A stretch of 10,830 bases of DNA from an uncultured Bacilli bacterium. GTDB taxonomy: Bacteria; Bacillota_I; Bacilli_A; RF39; UBA660. The DNA lies in NCBI GenBank assembly GCA_934095965.1, contig CAKOKR010000032.1, positions 1 through 10,830 of the forward strand, given 5' to 3'. Position numbers and translations under genes: made by a program. Below the pieces are notes generated by a model. It saw nothing but the letters and a program-made list of their open reading frames with translations. It was not told where the DNA came from and searched no databases. Shown here piece by piece: positions 5,495 to 10,830 of this stretch; the stretch's first letter is position 1; each line of letters starts with the position of its first letter.

Positions 5495-6577
5495 ATGAAA
5501 GTTATTATTTCAGCAGGTGGAACAATGGGTCACATTAATCCAGCCCTTGCAATTATTGATGAATTAAAAAGGCATGATAAAAATTTAAGTGTAATATATA
5601 TTGGAACTCACAATAGAATGGAAAAAGATATTATACCAAAGCTTGGTATAAAATATGTTGGTTTAGAAATTTATGGTTTTAGTAAAAAAAATATAATCAG
5701 AGATTTTAAAAATATATATTTAATTAAAAAAAGTATTAAAGAATGTATTAGTATTATGAATGAATTTAAACCAGATATAGTTATTGGTGTAGGTGGTTAT
5801 GTTACATATCCAGTTATCAAGGCTGCAAAAAATTTACATATTCCAACGTTTATTCATGAACAAAATAGTATTCCAGGTAAATCAAATATAATGTTATCTA
5901 AATATGTTGATTGTGTTGGTGTATCATTTAAAAATAGTGAATCTTATTTTAATAGAGCAAAAAGAGTTGTATATACTGGTAACCCATGTGGAGAACTTGC
6001 AAAAAAGCAAGAGACTAAAGATTTAAGTGAATTTGGTTTTAAAAAAAGTGATAAAGTAATTATTGTAGTAGCAGGTTCCTTAGGTAGTGAATCATTTAAT
6101 AATAAATTTAAAGCATATCTAAGTATGATAGATAATGAGTCATATAAAGTATTATATATTGCAGGTAAAAACTATTATGAAGACTTTATGAAAGATAATA
6201 ATTTATCTAAAAATGTTAAAGTAATTCCATATTATGATAACCTATCAAGTATATTAGGTAGTGCCTATCTTATAATATCAAGAGCAGGTGCATCAACATT
6301 ATCAGAAATAGTTGCATTAAAAAAGCCAAGTATTTTAATACCTAGTCCATATGTTGCAAATAATCATCAATATTATAATGCTCTAGATTTAGCAAATTTA
6401 GGTGTAGCAGAATTAATCGAAGAAAAAAACTTAAATGCCAATATGATTCAAGTAGCAATAAATGAACTTGTATATAATAAAGACAAATATAATGAAATGT
6501 TAAAAAATTTAGATAAGATGAATGAAAAATCATCATCAAATATTATTTATGATACAATAAAGGAATTGATAAAATGA
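5495..6577 (+). CDS. murG: UDP-N-acetylglucosamine:lipid I N-acetylglucosaminyltransferase MurG
   Basis: MurG adds GlcNAc to lipid I to give lipid II on the inner face of the membrane. The 360 residues have the full GT-B fold. The N-terminal glycine loop is GGTMGHINPAL (8-18, with H13), the second glycine loop is IGVGGYVTYP (97-106), HEQNSIPGKSN is at 121-131, and GNPC at 162-165. In the UDP-GlcNAc-binding C-domain are AGSLGS (193-198), SRAGASTLSE (262-271; the acidic end holds the ribose) and the base-binding loop with NNHQ (289-292). Odd point: the usual GGTGGH has Met in place of the fourth glycine. AGGAAGTG (5482-5489) lies 5 nt before the ATG. It shares 4 nt (ATGA) with murB. Confidence 0.97.
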   Translation: MKVIISAGGTMGHINPALAIIDELKRHDKNLSVIYIGTHNRMEKDIIPKLGIKYVGLEIYGFSKKNIIRDFKNIYLIKKSIKECISIMNEFKPDIVIGVGGYVTYPVIKAAKNLHIPTFIHEQNSIPGKSNIMLSKYVDCVGVSFKNSESYFNRAKRVVYTGNPCGELAKKQETKDLSEFGFKKSDKVIIVVAGSLGSESFNNKFKAYLSMIDNESYKVLYIAGKNYYEDFMKDNNLSKNVKVIPYYDNLSSILGSAYLIISRAGASTLSEIVALKKPSILIPSPYVANNHQYYNALDLANLGVAELIEEKNLNANMIQVAINELVYNKDKYNEMLKNLDKMNEKSSSNIIYDTIKELIK

Positions 6578-7440
6578 ATGAATTCGTAGAAAAAATGAAT
6601 ATTGATTTAAAAAACTATAATACATATAAAATTGGTGGTATAGCAAAATATTTAATTAAACCAAAAAGTGTATTTGATTTAAAAATTATATTTGATGATT
6701 TAAAGAACAAAAATATTCCATATCTTTTACTTGGTGGAGGTTCAAATGTAATACTTCCAGATACAGATTTTAACGGAGCAATAATCAAGTTAGATAATTT
6801 AGATGAAGTAATATTTAAAGATGGGTTTTGTTATGCTGGAGCAGGAATAAATCTAAATAAATTAATTAAAACATGTATTGATAATGGTTATGTAAATTTA
6901 GCTAAACTATATGGAATACCAGGTTCTTTAGGTGGTGCAGTACGTGGTAATGCTGGATGTAATAATGATGAAATATTTAATCATATAATAAGTGTTTTAG
7001 TATATGATGATGGTATTTTAAAATTTATTAATAAAGATAATATAAATTATGGATATAGAGAAACTAGTTTTAAAAAAAATAATATGATTATTTTAGGGGT
7101 AATACTAAAAATAGAACTAGGAGATGCGAATAAAGCCTTTGAATATATTAAAGAGATATTCAAGGATAGAATAAGTAAACAACCACTTGAATATCCAAAT
7201 GCAGGAAGTGTATTTAAAAATCCAGAAGGTACATCTGCAGGTAAATTAATTGATGAATGTGGATTAAAAGATTTATCAGTTGGAGGAGCTAAAGTAAGTA
7301 ATAAACATGCAAATTTTATAATTAACTATGAATTTGCTAAAAGTAGTGATATAATAAAGTTAATCGAAGAAATTAAAAAAGAAGTTAAAATAAAGAAAAA
7401 TATTGATTTAGAATTAGAACAAGTAATAATAAAATGGTGA
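6574..7440 (+). CDS. murB: UDP-N-acetylenolpyruvoylglucosamine reductase MurB (type II)
   Basis: MurB is the FAD enzyme that reduces UDP-GlcNAc-enolpyruvate to UDP-MurNAc with NADPH, in the cytoplasm. FAD-binding signatures are NTYKIGGIAKYLI (16-28), LLGGGSNVILPD (52-63), and YGIPGSLGGAVRGNAGC (113-129). The substrate domain has YGYRETSFK (159-167; catalytic-type Arg162), then YPNAGSVFKNP (207-217), with Ser212 as the proton donor, and an acidic C-terminus (LELEQVI) in the position of the catalytic Glu. Absence of the extra Tyr loop and the length of 288 fit the type II enzymes of Gram-positives. The start overlaps the murG stop (ATGA), so the two should be co-translated; murG-murB-ftsQ is a familiar order in Firmicutes division and cell wall clusters. 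Confidence 0.97.
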   Translation: MNEFVEKMNIDLKNYNTYKIGGIAKYLIKPKSVFDLKIIFDDLKNKNIPYLLLGGGSNVILPDTDFNGAIIKLDNLDEVIFKDGFCYAGAGINLNKLIKTCIDNGYVNLAKLYGIPGSLGGAVRGNAGCNNDEIFNHIISVLVYDDGILKFINKDNINYGYRETSFKKNNMIILGVILKIELGDANKAFEYIKEIFKDRISKQPLEYPNAGSVFKNPEGTSAGKLIDECGLKDLSVGGAKVSNKHANFIINYEFAKSSDIIKLIEEIKKEVKIKKNIDLELEQVIIKW

Positions 7441-7445
7441 TTAGT

Positions 7446-8192
7446 GTGGCAAAGAAAAAAGTAAAAAGAAAGTTAAATAAAAAAGCATTATTAGTTCTTA
7501 TATTAACATTATATTTAATTATAATGGCTTTTTACTATTGTTTAAATTTGCCAATTAAAAATATTGATATAAAAGGAAACAAAGTTATAAGTGATGAAGA
7601 AATTTTAAATATATCTTCATTAAATGATTCTAAATACATGTTTAAAGTAAATTCTAGAAATGTAATTAAAAGAATTAAAACATTAAATATAATAAGTGAT
7701 GTAAAAATTAAAAAAACTTTAAGTGGTAAACTTGAAGTAATAGTTACAGAGCAAAAAGTATTATATTATAGCATTTTAGATAAATCATATATATTAGAAG
7801 ATGGAACAACTATGGAAAGTCTTGATATCGTAGGTATTCCAACACTAGTTAACTATGTTCCAAGTGATATAAAAGATAACTTAATTAAAAAAATGGGAAG
7901 TATTAAATATGATAATTTAAGTTTAATAAGTGAAATAGAATATAGTCCCAATATAAAAGATAACATAACTATTGATGGCAATAGATTCTTACTTAGAATG
8001 AATGATGGAAATATAGTATATATTAATCTAGCAAATTTTGATAAGATGGATAAATATATGGAAGTCTATGCCACATTAAATGAAGGACAAAAAGGGGTAA
8101 TTTATTTTGATAGTAGCAGTGAAAGAGTAGTATTTCAACCATTTGAATTAATAAAAAAGAAAGAAAGTGAAAAGAATGAATTATCAGAATGA
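7446..8192 (+). CDS. ftsQ: Cell division protein FtsQ/DivIB
   Basis: FtsQ/DivIB is a bitopic divisome protein that links to FtsL/DivIC and FtsB and stabilises the septal synthesis complex. It shows a basic cytoplasmic tail (MAKKKVKRKLNKK), one membrane helix (about 14-33), and then an extracytoplasmic POTRA domain (IKNIDIKGNKVISDEEIL...VIVTEQKVLYY) and a beta domain (ILEDGTT...GIPTLVNY). The tail after the beta domain is short, as in small-genome Firmicutes. I choose GTG at 7446 because GGTGAT (7436-7441) lies 4 nt before it, the same arrangement as two other genes here; an in-frame ATG at 7434 would add MVIS but has no SD. It follows murB directly and overlaps queH. ftsA and ftsZ, often next, are not here. 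Confidence 0.9.
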   Translation: MAKKKVKRKLNKKALLVLILTLYLIIMAFYYCLNLPIKNIDIKGNKVISDEEILNISSLNDSKYMFKVNSRNVIKRIKTLNIISDVKIKKTLSGKLEVIVTEQKVLYYSILDKSYILEDGTTMESLDIVGIPTLVNYVPSDIKDNLIKKMGSIKYDNLSLISEIEYSPNIKDNITIDGNRFLLRMNDGNIVYINLANFDKMDKYMEVYATLNEGQKGVIYFDSSSERVVFQPFELIKKKESEKNELSE

Positions 8193-8772
8193 ATTAAAAA
8201 AACTTATTAGTTCACTAGATTATAAACCAACACTTTTACTTCATAGTTGTTGTGGTCCTTGTTCAACTCAAGTTTTATCTTACCTTGCACCATATTTTGA
8301 TATAACTGTTCTTTATTATAATCCTAATATTGAACCTAAGGAAGAATATGAACATCGAAAAGAAGAACAAATTAGATTTATAAATGAATTTAATCATAAT
8401 ATTAAATTTATGGATTGTGATTATGATAATAAAACATATAGATGTAGAGTAAAGGGTTTAGAAAAAGAGCGTGAAGGAAAAGCTAGATGTCCAGTATGTT
8501 TTATGTTAAGAATGGAATATACTGCAACACTTGCAAAAGAAAAAAATTTTGAATATTTTGGAACAACTCTAACAGTAAGTCCTCATAAAAATAGTAAGCA
8601 AATTAATATTCTTGGTGGTATTCTTGAAAAAAGAATGGGTGTAAAGTATTTATATAGTGATTTTAAAAAAGAAGATGGCTATAAAAGAAGTATAGAATAT
8701 AGCAAAGTTTATAATTTATATCGTCAAGATTATTGTGGTTGTTTATTTAGTAAAGAAAATAATCAAAAATAG
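8176..8772 (+). CDS. queH: Epoxyqueuosine reductase QueH
   Basis: QueH carries out the last step of queuosine synthesis, reducing epoxyqueuosine in the anticodon wobble position of tRNA(Tyr/His/Asn/Asp); it replaces the cobalamin-dependent QueG. The ~198 residues show the family's cysteines: SCCGPC (C25, C26, C29), RCPVC (C105, C108) and YCGC (C187, C189), plus GTTLTVSPHKNSKQIN (129 onward), typical of the former DUF208. The first two clusters supply iron-sulfur ligands. ATG 8176 gives MNYQNELKK, a common start in homologues; GTG 8167 in frame would add MKR, and both lack a strong SD. It overlaps ftsQ, so it rides on the cell wall operon. No other queuosine gene is in the window. Confidence 0.95.
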   Translation: MNYQNELKKLISSLDYKPTLLLHSCCGPCSTQVLSYLAPYFDITVLYYNPNIEPKEEYEHRKEEQIRFINEFNHNIKFMDCDYDNKTYRCRVKGLEKEREGKARCPVCFMLRMEYTATLAKEKNFEYFGTTLTVSPHKNSKQINILGGILEKRMGVKYLYSDFKKEDGYKRSIEYSKVYNLYRQDYCGCLFSKENNQK

Positions 8773-8773
8773 C

Positions 8774-8802
8774 TTGAATATTTCTAATAAATATTATAAA
8801 AT
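8774..8802 (+). promoter_or_regulatory. Promoter for the leader peptide and secreted protein unit
   Basis: TTGAAT (8774-8779), 17 nt and TAAAAT (8797-8802) give a plausible sigma-A promoter with a start near 8809, immediately before the SD AGGAGGGG (8810-8817). A 7-bp inverted repeat, AATATTT/AAATATT (8777-8783/8789-8795), fills the spacer and overlaps the end of the -35, a position where a repressor or antirepressor site could sit. Both elements are inferred from sequence alone. Confidence 0.55.
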
Positions 8803-8821
8803 TAATAGTAGGAGGGGTTAT

Positions 8822-8857
8822 ATGAAAATAGAAAAATGGGTGATACTTTATGAATAA
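8822..8857 (+). CDS. 11-codon leader peptide overlapping the next start
   Basis: ATG 8822 follows AGGAGGGG (8810-8817), the best SD in the window, at 4 nt. It encodes MKIEKWVILYE and stops with TAA at 8855-8857, 5 bases into the next gene (start 8850). The SD of that gene, GGTGAT (8839-8844), lies inside the leader codons TGG-GTG-ATA. Translation of the leader would carry ribosomes to the next start, so coupling is likely. The alternative is that this ORF is chance and the strong SD serves nothing, which seems less likely. Confidence 0.5.
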   Translation: MKIEKWVILYE

Positions 8858-9488
8858 AAAAATACAAAGATTGATGCTTATTGCTTATATTGGAGCATTA
8901 CTTATTATGGTAACTGGAGCAACATATGCATATTTTACAATGATCAGAGTATCTAAAATATCTCCGGTTGTTGATGTTAAAACTGCTACAACTAATTTTA
9001 GTTCTTTTGACTCAGGCAATCCAATATACATAAACCCAACCGTAGATAACTTTAGAGAAGGAATGGGTAACTTAACAAGTGAAACATTTGCAAGTGCATA
9101 TTTAAAAGTTGAAAATCCATCTGCTGAAAAAGAAATGAAATATAACTTTATATTAAATATTGAAACTAATAATTTAGAATATTCATCAGATAATCAAAAT
9201 GCAGAACTTTTACTTAAGGTAACGGATCCTAATGGTGATGAATTAACACAAATCGAAGGATTGAAATATGTAAGTGTAACAGATGGAAAGGGTGAAGAAC
9301 AAACTGGTTTTGATTTAACAACAAGTCTTGGTAAATATTATATTGCAAAAGATTATGTGTTAAAAACAAATACTGAAGTAACACAAAACTGGTATGTTAA
9401 AATAACTTATATCAATCTTGGTGAAAAACAAGATAAGAATTTTGATAAAAAATTAGAAGGATTTGTCAAAATAGAAATGGCGGGTTAG
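8850..9488 (+). CDS. SipW-dependent-type secreted protein (TasA/CalY-like)
   Basis: The 212-aa protein starts MNKKIQRLMLIAYIGALLIM, then VTGATYAYFTM: a basic head, a hydrophobic core and the GATYAYFT motif that marks signal peptides cut by ER-type signal peptidases such as SipW. The mature part (about 28-212) is beta-rich, with ASAYLKVENPSAEKEMKYNFILNIETNN and NWYVKITYINL, the Ig-like layout seen in TasA/camelysin-type proteins that build extracellular fibres in Bacillus biofilms. No anchor is visible after the signal peptide. No SipW peptidase gene is in the window. GGTGAT (8839-8844) lies 5 nt before the ATG. It ends 4 nt before the next gene. Family assignment rests mainly on the signal motif; fibre formation is inferred. 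Confidence 0.83.
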   Translation: MNKKIQRLMLIAYIGALLIMVTGATYAYFTMIRVSKISPVVDVKTATTNFSSFDSGNPIYINPTVDNFREGMGNLTSETFASAYLKVENPSAEKEMKYNFILNIETNNLEYSSDNQNAELLLKVTDPNGDELTQIEGLKYVSVTDGKGEEQTGFDLTTSLGKYYIAKDYVLKTNTEVTQNWYVKITYINLGEKQDKNFDKKLEGFVKIEMAG

Positions 9489-9492
9489 TAGT

Positions 9493-9864
9493 ATGAATGA
9501 AAGAATAATGAAATATCAACAAATTTTAGTGGAAGAATATAAAAGATTACACCCAACTGAGGTTGAAAATTTAACAGATAAGGAAGTTGCACTTATGAAT
9601 CCAATTACATCTGCTGATATTGAAATGTTTCTTTCCGTAGATCTAATGCACATCAAGGGTGAAATAAATGAATTACTTGATGAAATAAGTGATAATGAAA
9701 AAGTAATCAAAGATGTTAAAACATATACTGATTTAAAAAAAGAATGCCGTGATGAAAATAGAGAATTTCATCTAAGAATTCAAAATCTTAAAAAAGATTG
9801 TGAAGAAATAGAACAAATTTATAGAAGTGTGGTAAAAAATGAAAAAAGAGGAAGTAATAGATAA
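9493..9864 (+). CDS. Unknown coiled-coil protein
   Basis: I do not recognise this 123-aa protein. It has no signal peptide or membrane segment. The N-terminal part (MNERIMKYQQILVEEYKRLHP) is followed by a short loop (LMNPITSADIEMF) and a long charged helix from about 55 to 115 (INELLDEISDNEKVIKDVKT, ...LKKDCEEIEQIYRS), with heptad-like spacing of Leu/Ile. It is likely cytoplasmic and oligomeric or a partner protein. The ATG at 9493 is 4 nt after the secreted-protein stop with only a weak GCGGG upstream. Its end overlaps the recombinase gene by 26 nt, so it is translated together with both neighbours. Codon use is like the neighbours. Confidence 0.75.
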   Translation: MNERIMKYQQILVEEYKRLHPTEVENLTDKEVALMNPITSADIEMFLSVDLMHIKGEINELLDEISDNEKVIKDVKTYTDLKKECRDENREFHLRIQNLKKDCEEIEQIYRSVVKNEKRGSNR

Positions 9865-10705
9865 TTTTTTTAAAGTATTAAAAAGTGAATATAATTATTC
9901 TGATTATACAATAAAAAATTATAAATTAGATTTAACTCTTTTTTTTGACTTTTTAAATAAATCAAATATTAATTATTTATATTTAAATAAAGATAATGTA
10001 ATAGATTATTTAAAATACTTAGATAAGATGAATTTAAAAAATAGTACAATATCAAGAAGAATAAGCACATTAAGAACATTTTATAATTATTTAATGAATG
10101 AAGGTTTAATTAATAGTAACATATTTTTAAATGTAAGAAATCCAAAGCTTGAAAAAAAACTTCCCAATTATTTAAATTATACTGAAATGGAAGAGTTACT
10201 TGAATCAATTGATACATCTACAGATGAAGGATTAAAAAGAAGATTATTAATAGAAATGTTTTATTCAACCGGATGTCGTGTAAGTGAAATAATTAATATA
10301 AAAGTTAAAGATATAGATTTTTTAAATAAAAAAATAAGAATAATGGGAAAAGGTAGTAAAGAACGTATTGTTTATTATGGAGATTATGCTAAAAAGTATT
10401 TAGATAAATACCTAAGTAAAGGTCTAGACAAAGATTATTTATTTGTAAATAAACATGGTGATAAATATACAGTGGAAGAAATAGAATTAATAGTTAAAGA
10501 TATAATGAAACATTTATCAATTAAAACACATGTAACACCTCATACATTAAGACACACATTTGCAACCCATTTACTAAATAATGGAGCAGATATAAGAAGT
10601 GTTCAAGAATTACTGGGACATTCTAATTTATCGACAACTGGAATATACACTCATGTATCAAGTGATAGATTAAAAGAAGTATATTTCAAAACATTTAAAA
10701 GATAA
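9839..10705 (+). CDS. Tyrosine recombinase, XerC/XerD type
   Basis: The enzyme cuts and rejoins DNA at paired sites through a 3'-phosphotyrosine; XerC/XerD resolve chromosome dimers at dif. The N-terminal SAM-like core-binding domain is at about 1-90 (NYSDYTIKNYKLDLTLFFDF...STISRRISTLRTFYNYL). The catalytic domain is complete: R147 (STGCRVSEI), K171 (GKGSKERIV), H235 and R238 (PHTLRHTFATHLL), H261 (LLGHSNLSTT) and the nucleophile Y270 (IYTHVS). The 288 residues match XerC/XerD length. I cannot choose between XerC, XerD or a dedicated recombinase from one gene, and no dif-like site is visible here. It overlaps the upstream coiled-coil gene by 26 nt, with no strong SD. A tandem repeat array begins 55 nt after its stop. 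Confidence 0.95.
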   Translation: MKKEEVIDNFFKVLKSEYNYSDYTIKNYKLDLTLFFDFLNKSNINYLYLNKDNVIDYLKYLDKMNLKNSTISRRISTLRTFYNYLMNEGLINSNIFLNVRNPKLEKKLPNYLNYTEMEELLESIDTSTDEGLKRRLLIEMFYSTGCRVSEIINIKVKDIDFLNKKIRIMGKGSKERIVYYGDYAKKYLDKYLSKGLDKDYLFVNKHGDKYTVEEIELIVKDIMKHLSIKTHVTPHTLRHTFATHLLNNGADIRSVQELLGHSNLSTTGIYTHVSSDRLKEVYFKTFKR

Positions 10706-10720
10706 ATTAACAAAAAAGTA

Positions 10721-10749
10721 TTGCAAAGTAAAAAAATAAATGGTAGAAT
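10721..10749 (+). promoter_or_regulatory. Extended -10 promoter facing the tandem repeat array
   Basis: TTGCAA (10721-10726), a spacer of exactly 17 nt, and TAGAAT (10744-10749) preceded by TG-G (10741-10743) form a good promoter. Initiation would be near 10756, so the transcript would start about 5 nt before the first repeat unit. No ribosome binding site follows before the window ends. Confidence 0.6.
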
Positions 10750-10760
10750 TTTTATAGAAT

Positions 10761-10830
10761 AGAGGCTTCGGAATAGAGGCTTCGGAATAGAGGCTTCGGA
10801 ATAGAGGCTTCGGAATAGAGGCTTCGGAAT
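10761..10830. repeat. Tandem array: five perfect copies of a 14-bp unit, open at the window end
   Basis: The unit AGAGGCTTCGGAAT repeats at 10761, 10775, 10789, 10803 and 10817 without one mismatch, and continues up to the last base. It is 50% GC in strongly AT-rich surroundings. Read as + strand protein it stops in every frame (TAG at each unit), so it is not coding in that direction. On the minus strand all frames are open and read the same 14-aa period, IPKPLFRSLYSEAS. In RNA, GAGGCUUC can pair with the next GAGGCUUC (8 pairs, two G-U) around GGAAUA, so a + strand transcript would form a row of hairpins. The true copy number is unknown because the array is cut by the window end. Confidence 0.97.

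Noticed and set aside
6342..6539. Minus-strand 65-codon ORF inside murG
   Set aside because: Shadow of the murG frame, no SD, Leu/His/Tyr-rich nonsense composition.
9516..9710. Minus-strand 64-codon ORF opposite the coiled-coil gene
   Set aside because: Lies wholly within a well-supported + strand gene and has no SD or recognisable motif.
9839..10705. Prophage or integrative element integrase
   Set aside because: Length and domains fit XerC/XerD, codon use matches the neighbours, and no att-like repeat or phage gene is visible.
10761..10830. CRISPR array
   Set aside because: The units are directly adjacent with no spacers, and 14 bp is far too short; no cas gene is nearby.
10761..10830. 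C(UUCG)G tetraloop hairpin within each unit
   Set aside because: Only the closing C-G pair forms; the next bases (G with A) do not pair. Pairing between units is much better.
1..10830. tRNA, rRNA or riboswitch genes
   Set aside because: No cloverleaf, rRNA segment or known aptamer pattern was recognised in the intergenic regions, most of which are under 250 bases.

Overview
This window comes from a low-GC Gram-positive (Firmicutes-type) bacterium. Most of it is very AT-rich, and strong Shine-Dalgarno sites (AGGAGG, GGTGAT) precede many genes. TGA acts as a stop and Trp is written TGG, so the genetic code is the standard bacterial one, not the Mycoplasma code. MurG, MurB and FtsQ show that the cell has a peptidoglycan wall. 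SipW-type signal peptides and B-repeat surface modules are common in uncultured gut Bacilli/Clostridia, but I cannot fix the taxon from this window. All genes lie on the + strand.

Layout. (1) 1-836: the 3' end of a surface protein gene. Its last ~60 codons switch abruptly to about 50% GC and an AGC-rich codon pattern. The stop is followed by a 14-bp hairpin with a 4-nt loop, more structured GC-rich sequence and an intrinsic terminator. This looks like the variable region of a diversity-generating retroelement (DGR) target, but no reverse transcriptase or template repeat is in the window. (2) 1002-4619: a seven-gene unit behind one good promoter: mscL, a YgjP-type zinc peptidase, a SpoU/TrmH RNA methyltransferase, rimM, trmD, an unknown gene and a membrane-anchored B-repeat protein. 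Genes overlap or nearly touch. (3) 4654-4823: a self-contained mini-unit (promoter, 29-aa membrane peptide, terminator). (4) 4847-8773: a short glycerophosphodiesterase gene, then murG-murB-ftsQ (a fragment of the division/cell wall cluster) with queH attached. (5) 8774-10705: a promoter, an 11-codon leader peptide overlapping a SipW-dependent secreted protein, a coiled-coil unknown, and a XerC/XerD-type recombinase. (6) 10706-10830: a promoter aimed at five perfect copies of a 14-bp repeat that runs off the end of the window.

Functionally, units 2 and 4 are mostly housekeeping (ribosome and tRNA maturation, lipid II synthesis, divisome, queuosine). The ends of the window hold the accessory material: the hypervariable-type surface protein, the secreted fibre-like protein, the recombinase and the tandem array. 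The items most worth checking are the DGR-like target with its hairpin, the transcribed self-pairing 14-mer array, the stand-alone 29-aa membrane peptide and the overlapping leader peptide.
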